Position numbers and translations under genes: made by a program. The notes beneath the pieces are model-generated. The model made no database searches and was not told where the DNA came from. It saw nothing but the letters and a program-made list of their open reading frames with translations. Below, one piece after another: positions 21,882 to 34,625 of a stretch of DNA of 64,000 nt. The DNA lies in assembly GCA_030407005.1 (NCBI GenBank), contig JAUDYN010000010.1, positions 1,302,001 to 1,366,000 of the forward strand, read 5' to 3'. Each line of letters opens with the position of its first letter. Position 1 is the first letter of the stretch. The DNA is from Desarmillaria ectypa. Lineage: Eukaryota > Basidiomycota > Agaricomycetes > Agaricales > Physalacriaceae.

Positions 21882-23988
21882 TCAAATCTCGCCTGAACAT
21901 ACTGCTTCTACCCACTTTGTATCGCTTTTAACAGTCGTGAGATTCTCAAACCCGCCCTCAATAATCAAAACAACGTCCTCAATTCGTACCCCTCCTACAG
22001 GCTCGTACCTCTTGAGGACATCATGATTGATATGCTTCGATTCTCGGACAGGAGCGAGCAGATGTGGAGAGAAGTAGCAGCCGGGCTCAACAGTCTGTAT
22101 GAGGCGCATTTACTGTGTGGAATATTAATGACTTGTGCAAGAAAACTTACCACGACCATCCCAGCTTCCAATGGCAGCCGTAACCTCAAGTAGTCGTAGA
22201 AACTCGAGTGTCCTAATTCAATCCCCTTGCTGATGGTATCATTGACGGCAGGCTTGCTGGCACTAGGAACGTCATGCACGCTGTAATGTTGTGAGAGCTT
22301 GAAAAAATAAACGGTGACAATAGAGATACGTACTCCATTCCCAAGCTATGGCCGAGACCATGCGGGAAGAATGCGCTACTCACACCAGAAGCCAATATAG
22401 CCTCTTCCGCATTCCAAGAACCAGATGCAGGAGAATCGGGACTCTTGAAGATCCCGAGCTTTTGGAAACCCTTGACGAGGATACGGTGACAAAGGAGCTG
22501 AACAGCGTCCCAATGCACACCAGGCTTTATAATGTCCATGGCAGACTGTGTATACTGTATGAGCATCTTTTCAAGATCAGTCCATAGCTTCTACCGTTTG
22601 CATCTCGAGGACAAGCTCATAAATATCTCGCGCCTCAGGGCTAAACTTCCCGCCGTTTCCCACAGGCATTGTTCGTGTGATGTCCGAAGCATAGCAACTC
22701 CATTCACACCCGGCGTCAATGAGTAGGACCTGAGGGACGAACTCTTTACCGCCAGCATGTGCGAATTCGGAGCGGTTACGATGGTCATGCGGCTGAACTG
22801 GTCCCCAAGCGAATTCGCGGTCATTGCAGCAGTAGTGAAGCGTGGATGCGCGCGTCGCCGCTGCTACAATAGGGAGATATGCTTGATGAACAGCCCTACG
22901 CACGATGCTTAATTCAACGCAAATGACCCTGACAAGTTGTCCGTACTTACCCTTCCCTTCTGCAGGACGCCACAAATATCGCTTCGGCTTCGGCTTCCTT
23001 CTCAATTAACCATTCCCCCGGGAGAAGCGGCCTATCAATACCAGCCCCAGCTCCCCGCTGGATACCTCCCTTCACGGCAGAGCCAAGAACCCGCATGACA
23101 GTCTCATGCGCCCTTGAGCTTATATGGTTAGCGTGCCGAATCATGGCTATCTCGTCCTCGTCTTTGATCAATCTTGCTCGGTGAAGGGCAGATAGCAAGA
23201 ATGCATCTGTCACGGCCCCACCTTCAGCAGCCAGGACCGTTTGCGTATATAGATCGGGAATGGCTGGGAACAAGGGGGACCGAGGAAGGGTGTGGAAGAG
23301 GGCGTCTGGAAATGCTTTCGTCAATGTTTCGATGGCGGCAGGTAGAGTGTCTGGATGGTCCACTTTGGTGACATCATGACACTCTTTTGTGACATCGAGA
23401 GTCGGTGGAGGGACCGACCACATAAGGTCTGCGAGCTCTATCTTAGGAATGAACAAATCTATGGAAGGAGTCTGGGCCAAAGATGTCCCAGCTTGGTATG
23501 AAATGAGGAGGTACGACGACGGTACTGTGCAACCAGAAAGATAAAAGAAATTGGATTCCTGAAAAAGATCAAGTACGGTATTACACGGTTAGTATGACTT
23601 TACCTGACGAAAAACCATTTCGCGATCTGTGTCATTGCGATAGGGTATAACTTCTCCAGCTAGCAGTAATATCTGAGGCTTTATTCTCATGGTCACATCG
23701 CATATTCGGCAGGTTCTGAATAAGTTTGGCCTACCTTTGCTCGCTCGGTCGCTGGTAGCACCTTGATGAGATGTTCGAAAGTCTTCAAGACATGTTTACG
23801 GGCTGCATCCAGAGATTAGGCACAGAGATAAAGCTTGACTCCTGTCGTACATGGATAGATCATTTCAATCTAAAGATCAGGATTACAACAAATTGCAGTC
23901 AGATACACTGATACGTACTATACCCAACGCTTGGAATGGACGTCGTGGTGAAATACAAGGAGGATATGCCTGCCGGTTGTGCCGACAT
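21882..23988 (-). CDS. PEPP: Xaa-Pro aminopeptidase (M24B, fungal PEPP type)
   Basis: Nine exons close in phase to 561 residues: 23988-23929, 23869-23851, 23802-23735, 23678-23604, 23558-22951, 22895-22595, 22545-22334, 22280-22151, 22094-21882. The first two exons are the least certain, because exon 1 uses a weak GTTGGG donor. The N-terminal AMP_N domain has the VFRQESNFFYLSG block. The M24 'pita-bread' catalytic domain shows the expected metal ligands: the two Asp of LLIDAGCEWSCYASDITRT, His of FFPHGLGHSLGM, Glu of TVEPGCYF and Glu of GGVRIEDVVLI. Members remove N-terminal residues next to proline or split Xaa-Pro dipeptides, using two Mn ions. No signal peptide is visible, so a cytosolic role in peptide turnover is likely. 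Confidence 0.88.
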
Positions 23989-24610
23989 GACGTCCGTACT
24001 TGCTGATATGCCGATAGCGCAGAAGTTTAGTTACCGGTCACCGGTAGATGAAGCAGTCTCTGCAGAAACGGTCATTGTAGTGGGCACCCTCGGTCCCATT
24101 CTCACCTTTCCTATGTCCTTCCCAAGCCTTAGAGAGCTGATATCAATTGCAATGTGTGGTGAAGTCTTTTTTTAATAGAAGTATATTGAATTTCAAGCTT
24201 AATATACCCCCCAGAAGCACAAAAAAAATTCCACAGAAAAATTTTTAAGCGACCACCGACCGACCGACCCGGAGTTTCGGAACACCCTTGGCTCTCTCTC
24301 TCTGTAATGTCTACTTATTGTTAACGTACAGGTTACTTTGTCCATTGTTCCTGCGCGTTTAGCTCAAAATGTGACGTTATTGTCTGTAGTGGTCACGTGC
24401 TCTCAGTTGCAGCCTTGAATAATTCTGTCATTGAATACAAGGTCTTCAGCGTCTGCTCGCCCTAGCAGTCTCGTCCACCGTATTAAATAGCTCTCGACCA
24501 ATTACTCCGCCCGCATCTGATCTCCCAATACCCCGTGTCGTTCCCGCTGGAATCAAGGACACCCCCCGTCACGCTCGCATCACCGATAGCAGCACCCACA
24601 CGGGATCTAC
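23989..24610. other. Intergenic region with short tandem repeats
   Basis: Contains a (CGAC)n-like run around 24252-24268 and a CT repeat around 24293-24304. No gene supported. Confidence 0.5.
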
Positions 24611-27316
24611 TATGATTGAGCATAGATATTCTATCCTGGATGACGTTCGAAATGTGCCTTCTGTACCTCCAGGTGACTTTCAGCAGTCCTTCCTCCCTCA
24701 GGTCGTCAGCTCTGCGCGAATCGATGCCATTGTCGCTTGTTTACAAATTAATGGATCTCTTCAACCGAACAGACGGTAGACTCCCTATCAACCTGTGTAT
24801 GGAAATGAATGAGAATATTTATTTCAAGCGTCTTGAAACAATCGCTGCGGCTATTGTCGAAGAGGCAAAGGCTTTGTTGAATTGCAATCCGACTGCGGTA
24901 ATGCAGACCCGGCCAACGCAAGCCACACTTTCTGCGACAGGTAGCAACGGGCAGTTTATATCTGATGGCCACTACGCGCTGTGTGAGTCCAAGGGTTCCC
25001 GCGTCGTAAGTCATGAGCTTTCTGCCCAGTACGGAAAACTATTCCTGTATGAACACAAGGTAAGGTACTATTTTATTCCCATGTATTTAAGTTTTTGATC
25101 TGTGTCACAACACAGACTGCATTGGCATGCGACCGTGCTGAGATTGAGGAATACAAGCGCAAGAACACTTGGGAAAACGAAAATGATGTAGGCGACATGT
25201 CACTGCTCAATGGATGGCCAAAGCTGACGACTACCATTTCCAGAATAACAAAAAAATTCTTGGGAATGCAGCCCAGATAATGTATGCTGATCCTTTCCGA
25301 CGCTTCATGTTTGGAATGACCATCGCGAATACTACGACCTGGCTTTGGTTCTTCTCAAGAGCTATGGTAGTCGTGTCAGAACCCTTCGATTTTATTTTGG
25401 TGCGTGGATATACTTTCGTTTGCTGACGGGTATTGACATTACTCTAGGAGTATTGTCGCTTGATAAACTACGTTGTATCCATGTCATTTGGATGCACGGA
25501 ACAACTAGGCTACGATTCCACAATCACCAGAGTAGCAGTCCCGCTCAAAGCCGAAGCTCGTTATTGCATTCAGTATGACTATCGCATCAATGGGGAGACC
25601 TACCGGACCGTTGAATGCCTGAGCTCTTTTCGAGCCTCTGGTATTTTATCTCGTGCGACTAGAGTGTGGAGCGTTCGAAAACTCGGCGATCAGACGTGCC
25701 CGGAATGTGCGCTCAAGGACTTCTGTATACCCTTGGATTCGCAGACGGAGAGCGAGATTGAAAAAGATATCTTCCAGCATATTGAAGAGCTAACGATCCT
25801 GCGGCGAGGGAGAATCCCTTCCTCTATAAACAGTACTTCACGGACATACATACATAGGTGATTCGCACAGACAAAACCGAAGACGCCATAGGATCTCTTT
25901 CGGACTCATACCGTATGTATGATGTAAAGCGTCGGCCGAGCTCTTCCGCGGCATCGAGACGCTGGACGTCGATTTTCTCAAATACTGCCGACCCCGTAGG
26001 AGGCAATTTATCTGGTCCAAGTCAACATCATCGTTCACAACGCCTGTATACTGGACGTAAACACGTTCGGGTGCTATTCTTCGAAGTTGGTACTCCCCTA
26101 GACAAGGTCCAGAACCAAAAACTACTATTCACTGGACTCCTTCATGCCTTTACAGTTCGGAATCCTTCTCTATTTGTCATTCGTCATTGGCGATAACCAT
26201 CGTTTCAGGGTTGAAATATCTATACATCGCTTCATACGTCCACAGAGACATATCGTCAGGGAAGATTTTGCTTTGTTCAGGCAACAGAGGAAAGATATCA
26301 GACTTGGAATATGCCAAGGTGTTTCTATCCGATGGTCCAAAAAGTGATCCCAAAATAATACACCTACCTTATCACATACGTTTTCATATCTAATTTTCTT
26401 GCTGCAGGGAACACCCATTTTCATGATCACGGAGGTTCAGCATAAACGGTATCTCTTCAAAACGGAGCAGGCAGACGACTCTGACATTCAGGACTCGGAA
26501 TTTGACTCGTTATTCTCACCCCAACAAGATGTCGCGGTACCACATCCCGCACCGTTCCTTCATAATTTCTATCACGATGCAGAATCGCTTTGGTGGATCG
26601 GCATTCACTCGTTGTTTACCACAGAGCCTTTTGACGACTGAAAGGGATCAAGGCGCTCGGGGGCTACAGAAGGAACACTTCAATGCCCTATTCCCACATT
26701 ACGCCGAGTGGTCTCCAGCACGCTTGGGCTTTCTCACATGTCCAGAGAAATATGCTACCATCACTTAGGGTCTTCCAAACGAATTTCGGGAAGTAACAGT
26801 AGCGCTCGGCGTCCCTCGCAAAGTCCTCAATGTCGCGTACACATTTGCGGAGGCTCAGGAACATTTTCCCCAATACGATCACTTCGTAAATCTGTTCGAA
26901 CAACGGTATTTCAAAGAGACTCTGAACAAGGCAGTTATGGGTACCATAACGGATGTTCAATTATTCCAACTAGAAGACCTGCCCACACATGAATGGGCTG
27001 AGGATGAGGTCGACCGGGCTCCTGATCTTCTCAAAGAAGAGAACTATGCCTACTGCGGCGCTCCTGAAAACGACGCCGACAGCTCCGGTGAATATGTCCC
27101 CCAAGGGGCAGTGTAGCTAAGAAGCCTATTGACAAGGTTGATGAAGACGAGAACTCGAATGAGGATCACGCGCCGAAGTTTCGACGGACAGGAAGACACA
27201 ATGATACTAGTGCTGATCGGCAGGCAAGTAGTACGACAAGTCGGTCTACGCGATCAAACCCAAGGACTGTCAAGTCGGTCAGCAATCAAAGCGTAAAGAA
27301 GAGGAAGAAGGCGTAG
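24611..27316 (+). pseudogene. FunK1-type fungal protein kinase, degenerate
   Basis: Fragments in several frames spell a FunK1 (Pkinase_fungal) protein: the N-terminal region (ENIYFKRLETIAAAIVEEAKA, FRRFMFGMTIANTTTWLWFF), the catalytic loop YVHRDISSGK, the DFG-equivalent SDLEYAK, and the activation-segment end GTPIFMITEV with FYHDAESLWWI. The family is expanded in agaricomycetes and its role is mostly unknown. Lesions: in-frame TAG at 24777-24779 and at 25855-25857; frame changes near 24780, 25805 and 27100; and two introns whose expected GT donors are gone (about 26155 and 26355). The catalytic-loop Asn (HRD-x4-N) is Lys, codon 26262-26264, so even a repaired protein might lack Mg-binding activity. 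Genuine introns remain recognisable (25188-25246, 25402-25448). A basic tail ends in KKRKKA. I call it a pseudogene; a rare alternative is many unrecognised introns. Confidence 0.8.
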
Positions 27317-27677
27317 CATCAGGTTCTTGTTTCATGATAATAATGTTTCATTGAAACAAATTTACTACTCTTATTGTAATTCCCTGGTGGGAACCTGAGG
27401 ACTAACGTCTGGTCGACATGAGCCCAGTCCAGCGCCGCCGGTAAAGTACCCGTTGTGAATTAAGAGTAATTCACTTCTACGTGAACCTGCGCTTCGCACT
27501 TTGCCACCAGTAAACTGGTCTGCTTGTGTGGTATGGTTCATTGTCATTAGGACACGAAGCGTACGCTATTTGTATGAGCTGTACCTCGCCGTCCCTCCTG
27601 CGAGTGCGCCAAAATAAGCGATGAAGGGGGGTGCTATATATATAAAGTCAGACCTGTATTGTTTTATTAGCGTAATT
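27317..27677. other. Intergenic region
   Basis: No gene or repeat recognised. A short TA run occurs around 27636-27645. Confidence 0.4.
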
Positions 27678-28440
27678 CTACAACAAGTGGGGTTCGCAAA
27701 CTATAGCTGGACTTGATCTGATCGCATCGTAATCTGACTGTGGGGCATAGTCGAGTTCTTCGCCCGCTGCGATAGAGAAAGATGTGTCGCCTTCATTTGT
27801 TCGTGTCCAGTTGGCAAGGAGAACTGCAACGCCAAGGGTCAGTATATTTTTCCGCAAGGGTTTTATTCCCATCGGTCTGGAAAACAACTCGAGAATGTCT
27901 CCGTATAAGATTGAATGAAAAGGTGTGGTGCGCAGTATAGCAACCATGGACCGAGTTATTTCCCAGACCAGTTGGAAGCGACTTACTTGCGGGATCACCA
28001 ACAGCCGTGTCTTCCACCAGAGTCATGGTTGTGTTCGACTTGGCCCGAACAGCCCTGCATTCAAAATTCAGGACTTCACGTCTGTTGGAAACAAAAATTT
28101 CACGTACTGAGAAGTGACATTGAAGACCTCCGATGCAGTATATGGCGTATTCAACGTGTTTCCAGGCGGGAATGCAATCGAATTGAACACCGAAAACTTG
28201 GGATACGAGTACTCCAACAGTGCTTCCGTAGCCGTTCCCAGCTCCCAGCTAACTTGAAAGCATGAGCGAAGAACACGCGTACGAGGCATCAAGCGAACCT
28301 GTAGACACCTGGACCATGTTGTTGAGAACCAAGGAAAGTGTGTCATCATCGATGCCTCCAACGAAGGGGTCGTATTTTTGGTTCGTCACGTTCGAGTAAA
28401 GGGTGAGGGTGGCAGCTACCAAGCGGCAGTAGGGGGTCAT
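27678..28440 (-). CDS. Unrecognised small gene or gene remnant
   Basis: Smooth coding stretches on the minus strand can be strung together through putative introns: YSNVTNQKYDPFVGGIDDDT / LVLNNMVQVSTG, then WELGTATEALLEYSYPKF / FNSIAFPPGNTLNTPYTASE, NTTMTLVEDTAVGDP, and a hydrophobic segment near NILTLGVAVLLANW followed by an acidic tail ending in SSPAIVCEPHLL. N-x-S/T sites before a hydrophobic segment suggest a membrane protein of the secretory route. I do not recognise the family. Exon joins near 28260 and 27890 are ambiguous and no N-terminal signal or start is certain, so this may be a truncated relic. Confidence 0.35.
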
Positions 28441-28854
28441 GGAAGGGGGGGCAGGATGGATAGCTGCTGCGGAGTAAAAATACGAGGCGTCATTTTTATA
28501 CGTGATTGGTTTGATGATGAGCTTGGGATGTCAGGCCTGGGGCCGCCATCAAAATGCCCGTTCCCTCGGAGCTACGAGATTCGGGGCTTTCCCTTTCTCC
28601 TTGACTCATTTTGCTTGGCTACTCAACAAGAGAAAGTTGGAATGGTGTACCGAATCTCGGAGCCACTTTATTACGTCTCGCAACATTCCAGATATCGGAG
28701 AATAAGGAGGGTGCGCGTCGTGCGACCATTTATCAGTCGAGTCACGCGGTCCGAAGTCAACAAATATCTGGGTCATGCTTCATCCAAGGAAATGAATAAA
28801 TTGTATTTGCTTTCTTGTACGCCTAGGTAGCATAGTTGTCTAGTGTGACTGACT
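28441..28854. other. Intergenic region
   Basis: No gene supported; 3' flank of MFS gene A. Plus-strand frames at 28378-28830 have no domain. Confidence 0.35.
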
Positions 28855-31066
28855 CTATATTGATGCTCTACCCTGGGGCTCATAGGGAAGAAACAATGCT
28901 AAAAATCCTGAGAAAATGAAGAGCGTGCCTGATATGTACACAGGGACAGACGTGGAGAGGTTCGCGTACAAAGCAATGACGGGTGCCTACATTAAAATTC
29001 AGAACAGCTTGAAGAGAACTCAAGGGCAGGAACACCGTACAAGAACACCAAAAATAGCAGTGGCCACATTGACCAAGCCATTGCCAGTGCCCCGATGTGG
29101 AGCAGGAAATATCTCAGCCGAAATAGCGTACATAACTCCCCACATCATCTGAACCCGTTCTCAGCCTTAATACATATACAAGGACCAAGAAACCTCACAT
29201 TTATACTGAAATTATATCCGCAATTCCATCCCAGCAACGCATTAGAACTACGTGAAGTGGTACTTTCCAATAAAAAGATACCAGTGAGCCCTATTTTACA
29301 CGATGGGTGAATGATAAAACAGAAATAGTATCAAGAAGACGTCTACTCACCCATTGAAATTGTCAAAGTACCTTTACGACCGATGCGGGATACCTCGACA
29401 GTCCATCCTGCCACCAGAGCTCCACCGATGCCGATAACACTGAGGATAAATTGCTTAAAACATGATCAGTGTCAGTACTGGAGAAGATACGCGATGAAAA
29501 ATAAATTCACATTTCTATATGTGATGTAAAGCGATCCGTCTCCGAAGTCAATTCCGCGGGCTGTTAGACTGAAATCAATCAGACATAGGAGCATGTACCG
29601 CAAGAAGGGAAGAATCATACAGATATGGCAGGAAACAATTATAGAGGTTATAAGCGAGTCCGATGATTGCTATAAACGGTGAGTCTTCGTCTCGGAGTAC
29701 AAAAGACCACTTACCCCATAGCGCAACCAAAAGGACTGTAGAAATGGCCATTTTCGTTGTGCTGAAGAGACCTTTTACATGCTGCAGTCCAAAGGTAGCG
29801 GTCCGGGGAACTACAGGAATGCCTAAATTCGCCACCTTTTCTGCTGCTTCATTGAGATGCTCGACACTCAAATTGGTCGTCGTTCCGTTGTATTTAGCAA
29901 TCTTATGAATGATGGAAACCGCTTCAGCGTCCTTTCCGATGCTTATAAGAAAGCGAGGACTTTCGAGAAGATCGAAGTAAAAGAGACGCAAAAACCAAAA
30001 CAGTAAAGTTACTCCTCCTAGGGTGAATAGAAGGTACCGCCATCCCATATTATCCGCACGGTCACAAACTGAAGTACCCTCGGGACAGGAATAATTGGCT
30101 ATGAGAGGCCATGCAAGCTGAAAATGAGAGCAGTTGGTGATACTGACAGATGAAAGACGCATAACGCACAAGGCTGCCAAGCAAGGAACCTACAGACCAC
30201 CAGACGTTTATGAGGGTCAAAAGATATTGGTGAGTACCGGGAATGAGATCTGTCAATCATTACGGTAAGTATGAAGGTGGACAAGTAGACGTATTCATAC
30301 CTAGGAATACCGCGGAGTCTACGGGAAGATTACCTTGGGATTTTGTCCATAAGTTCACCCCTCTGCGTGAAATATAGCACTTACCACCGACGCCAACACA
30401 GACCACAGCTAATAAACATGCAAGAGCCACAAAATTAGGCGAACCACCAGCAGCGGTTCCGAATACTCCGGCTATGAGGAGAGTGAGATTGAATGGCCAT
30501 CTATTGATCCATGTCAGTATGATAATGAACGTGAGATACTCGAACATTGCACTTTCTTCCCCACGTATCACACCCCACGCTCCATATGGCCGGACCCACT
30601 AGTAGTCCAACGTTGGCAGCCAAAGTAAGGTAAGGACCATTAAAGTTGAACTCTGCGATCGTCTGTGTCAGAATGAGAGCGGTGGCAAGCTATAGTTCTC
30701 CCATTAGTCAGTTCCAGAATATACGAGCTATTACTGCGACTAACTGGCCAGACACTGTCACTACAAATTTGGATCAGGATGTGTAGTCTAATCATGCTCT
30801 AGAGACATACGCGAACCAGCCGAAACCTGCGCAGATAAATAGCTGTTTCTGGTACTTGCCCATACCTACAACGATTGTCAAAATACAAAGTCAAGGTCAT
30901 GGCAAATCAACCCACCGATCTCTTGAATTGCCTTGTTCAGCACACGGGACTTCGCCTGGTACACCGCATCTACGGACTCGTCCTTATACATGTCATCCAA
31001 AGCAATGTTGGCGACATGATTGGACGAGGATTCAGAGACGTCGACGATAATTGACTTGGAATCCAT
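28855..31066 (-). CDS. MFS transporter A (SV2/SVOP-like)
   Basis: A many-exon gene starting MDSKSIIVDVSES at 31066 and ending LPYEPQGRASI at 28855. Exons could be joined in phase throughout, with no stop or frameshift. Characteristic MFS blocks are the cytoplasmic motif-A equivalent WSVGCDTWGRK, the sugar-porter motif ESPRFL after TM6, a long central loop (HKIAKYNGTTTNLSVEHLNE), and SAEIFPAPHRGTGNGL in the C-terminal half, as in the SV2/SVOP branch. About twelve membrane segments are expected. Substrate unknown; homologues are often called sugar or carboxylate transporters without proof. It is paralogous exon by exon to MFS gene B at 41902-44150 in the opposite orientation. Confidence 0.85.
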
Positions 31067-32374
31067 CCTCTGATTGCAGGCTGGTTATCGATGCGAGGCT
31101 TCGTGGCTTCTCTTTATACATAGCTATCGGGGTTTAGGTGAATTTGGCGCTAAAAGGACGTAAGCACGGCATATGTAATTCACTCCAGAAATACTCGATC
31201 GTTCAGAATCCATTCAGCTTATTGTGTAAGCATCCGAACATTGGCGGCGCTCACAAACAGACTGTACTTAACTTAGTACAAATGATCTAAGTCAACCCGT
31301 TTTCAGATAAAGCCGCAGGAGTGGATTGATGACGCCTACCGCACTAAAAGTGGCATGTACCCTGACAACATTTGGCTTCCCGGGATGAATCTGTCGTGCC
31401 GCAATATTTGCATACGCAAATGAAGGTTCATGATAGTCGTTTCAGATGTACAGAGTACCCGCCAGACAATTGAGTTGCACGCATGCTACACGGATCATAT
31501 TTCGAAAAGTGGACGTAGGAACCAAACTACCACTTGAATGCTGTCGCAGTTACGCTCGGTCCGTGAGGCGAAGCAACCCAGCTTCTCGTGGAGTCAGGAT
31601 CCTAAATGGAGCCTAAGAAAAGGTTTGTATCAAGTGATGATAGGTCAGAAGGATAGCAGCAGCATGAAACCCTTACGCAAAGGAGGGATATCATGCCGAC
31701 CAGATAGCCGTTGATGTTCGTATAAGAAACTGACTTCAGAATATCGGTCATGAGAACATGTATCATTCAAGGCAGATCCCCACTCGGCCACAAAGGGTGG
31801 TATTTGTTCATTCGAGCTACATAATAAATTTAGGTGTATACATGAAAAAAAGACTCTGCCTACTGATCTTCCTCAAAAGAAAGAAGCAGCGCGACTCGGA
31901 TCCCGCCGAAAAGTTTGAAGACGACACCTGCTATCTTTGAGTGTCAATAAGATGCTTGAAATCTAACATGCCATGTAAGTTATTGGCATAGGTCGAAAGG
32001 CGTAGATTCGCATTGGCTGAAGTGAAGAAAATATTACGGAATGTTAGTAGGAACATGTGATAAAGCGCGTCAACAGACGTCAATATCGCCACCATGGCAC
32101 GCACGTGCTTCAAATTGTCTTCAAAAATTCAGGCTCTCCTCAACAGACACTGAACAGTAAACCGCAAAAGCGATTCAGCAGCTAGACCTCACTTCGACCG
32201 ATTCACCTACAGAGATTGTGCCCAGAAGGCTACCTTTGTTAAACAGAGAATGAATATTAGAACCAATGGGATTTGAACGCCTAAACTCTCCAACTTGGGA
32301 AGAATAAATAAATACACGCGTGCAGCAATTAGTTAATCATCAAAAGAGCCATCCAACACCGTTACCACACCAAT
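31067..32374. other. Intergenic region
   Basis: Promoter side of MFS gene A and 3' side of the membrane protein at 32375. A T-loop-like GTTCAAATCCC occurs on the minus strand near 32270 without a tRNA cloverleaf. No gene supported. Confidence 0.35.
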
Positions 32375-33659
32375 TCAAACCTCTGGTGCGCCACGGTACG
32401 CCGACGACGGTGGACTAGTAGGCTGTGCAAGTGAGACCCTATTAGGGATCATATTCGAGTCAGGAGATGATGGCGGATGTGGGGCATAAGACTGGGGATA
32501 CCCTCCAGGAGCTTGCTGCTGGCCATAAGGTACGACATTGTGGGTGGTAGGAAAAGTGGAGGGGTCATTGGGATCCTACACAGTCTGAGCTTGATAGCAA
32601 AACTTCAACAACACTTGACTCACATAAACTTTATCATACGTAGCAGGCGCATATGTCGACCCGCTAAGATTCTGACCCACGAAAGAAGGCACAGGAGGGG
32701 GAATATCACCCCCAATTGGACCAGGACCAGTAGTGGCGGCGGGGGCAGGCCGACGAGGATGACGGCGGACTAAGAAGAAGATAAGACCAGCGATTAACGC
32801 GAGACCCACAACACCCCCAACAACCCCACCGACGATCGCGCCAGTGTTGCTGCTTGAGCCACCACTGCTTGGTCCCGAGCTCGGTGCAGGGGCGGAGGTG
32901 CCCAATGTAGGTGCCAAACGTGAAGTAGAACCACCAGTTGATGAGGCGCTGGAGGACGCGACGTGGGTTGCTTCAGATCCTGTATCGGTTATGGCACTGA
33001 GAAAGTCGAACGTGCCATTTGGTAAAAGGGAGAGGTAGGCATAGTGCGGTACTGTAGTTCCCGCGGGTATATTGTCTGGGTACCTGCAAACGGACAAAGA
33101 GGTTATTCTATGCTCTCAGATTAGAATAGGTAAACGCACGTCTGGTACGTTGTTGTGCAATTGACGTCCCACTCATTCCAGCTATATACACCACAGTAAA
33201 TTTTTGATTCTGAAGGATTCACGAAGAGAACTTACACTGAGACGGAACCACCCTGGCAAGCAGCACATACGTTTAAGAGGGAATAGTACACGGTATTACA
33301 TACACAGTCGGACGTGTATATGGCGCCCACACCCGAATAGTGATACCCTGACGGAAGGGCCTGGATCGTGAAATCTGTCATGAAATGAATTTTCTCGATG
33401 GTACCCAGAGGTAGAGAGCAGAACGTACCAGTGATACATACACCTCCCAATGCTTTTCCTATGTCGCAAGGACTTTGCTTTAGCGAGTTGAACGACTATA
33501 TCGAAGATCAGTCGTCGTCCCTCGTGGTACCATCGAGGATAACGGCCCACTCACCCATGCATACGCGGAGTCAGTACAGGTCGCCTCGCTCTGCGCCCTT
33601 GCCCCTCTCAAGCTCTGCAGCGCTAGGACAGATACAAACACCGCCAAGTCGCGCAACAT
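32375..33659 (-). CDS. Single-pass type I membrane protein with Cys-containing ectodomain
   Basis: Six exons with in-phase GT-AG introns. The first exon (33659-33555) encodes a signal peptide (MLRDLAVFVSVLALQSLRGARA). A Cys-bearing extracellular part follows (CDIGKALGGVCITD, SDCVCNTVYYSLLNVCAACQGG, WNEWDVNCTTTYQT), then N-glycosylation sites, a Ser/Gly/Pro stalk (APAPSSGPSSGGSSSNTG) and one membrane span (GAIVGGVVGGVVGLALIAGLIFFLV). Past the span come a basic stop-transfer RRHPRRP and a cytoplasmic tail rich in Pro, Tyr and Gln ending in AYRGAPEV. This layout is common among agaricomycete surface proteins with no assigned function. A wall-sensor or signalling role is possible by analogy with Wsc/Mid-type sensors, but the ectodomain is not a WSC domain that I recognise. 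Confidence 0.75.
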
Positions 33660-34625
33660 GTTAGACTCGAATGTGGGGAGAGTGAGAGATTGTCACGGTC
33701 CCTATTGCTGTATATAAAGTAAATCAGATCTGTTTGACGGAAGCAATGCTGTAAGGATCTGTGAAGGCTCGTGCCTAGATTTGTTTAGGCTATGCCGCTC
33801 GTTCCTCCCATGCATTTTGTATACTTCAGGAGTTGTCTCCGATTGAGAGATCTGTCTGCCGTTGTACCATGATTCGAAGCATTTCTGCTACCATGGGTCG
33901 AGATATAGCTAGTATTCCTTGATGCTACAGCTGGTCTGATTAGCATCAAGGATCACAACGTAAATTTGGCAAGGCGTTTCGAGCTGACAAATGACTGGAC
34001 AAATTGTCGATCACTATCAATGCATAAACCAAGCTGAGGATCGTGTGTATAGAAATGTATAGAGTTATGTGGAAGATGGAGAGGTAAAAACTCTGAAAAG
34101 AGAGACGTTACTGAGAGTTGGGGCATTGCAACTCTAGAAGACTTTAGAGCCCAATTTGAAAAGGTATGCTTTTTTTGAGATTTCCTTCGATATATAGTGG
34201 CCCCAAGAGGCTCGGGAATAGCGCTCCGGGCCCCTAGTACGACGTTGCTTTTGTACGAAAGCGGTGAAAATGAACTGGAATCCGCGTTTAATTATGACAG
34301 GCAGCCACAATATGAAACGCAGAACGTACAGAGAAAAGGAATGGATGTTGAACGGATACCCTGAAAGCTGAGCAGGTATATGCAGGTATATGGTCTGTAC
34401 GCGTTGAAGAAGGAATGCGTCGTGAAAGAGAATAAGAAAAGGCAGGCTTATGCGGAACGAACCAGTTCGGATCAAAAATGAAACCAGTCAACGGACTGAA
34501 TGGGACCTGGAATCAATTGTCACTTAAGGAGTACAGCTATCCATGAAATTCGTTTGCCCTAACCTTGGTTCCTCACCGTCGACGACGACAAAATCAGTTG
34601 AAGCGCCTTCCTGAATTAATCACGA
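33660..34625. other. Divergent intergenic region between two membrane-protein genes
   Basis: No gene supported. The minus frame at 34134-34475 has hydrophobic shadows but no start context or domain. The region must hold the promoters of both flanking genes. Confidence 0.4.

Noticed and set aside
32240..32330. T-loop-like gttcaaatccc on the minus strand
   Set aside because: No cloverleaf can be drawn around it.
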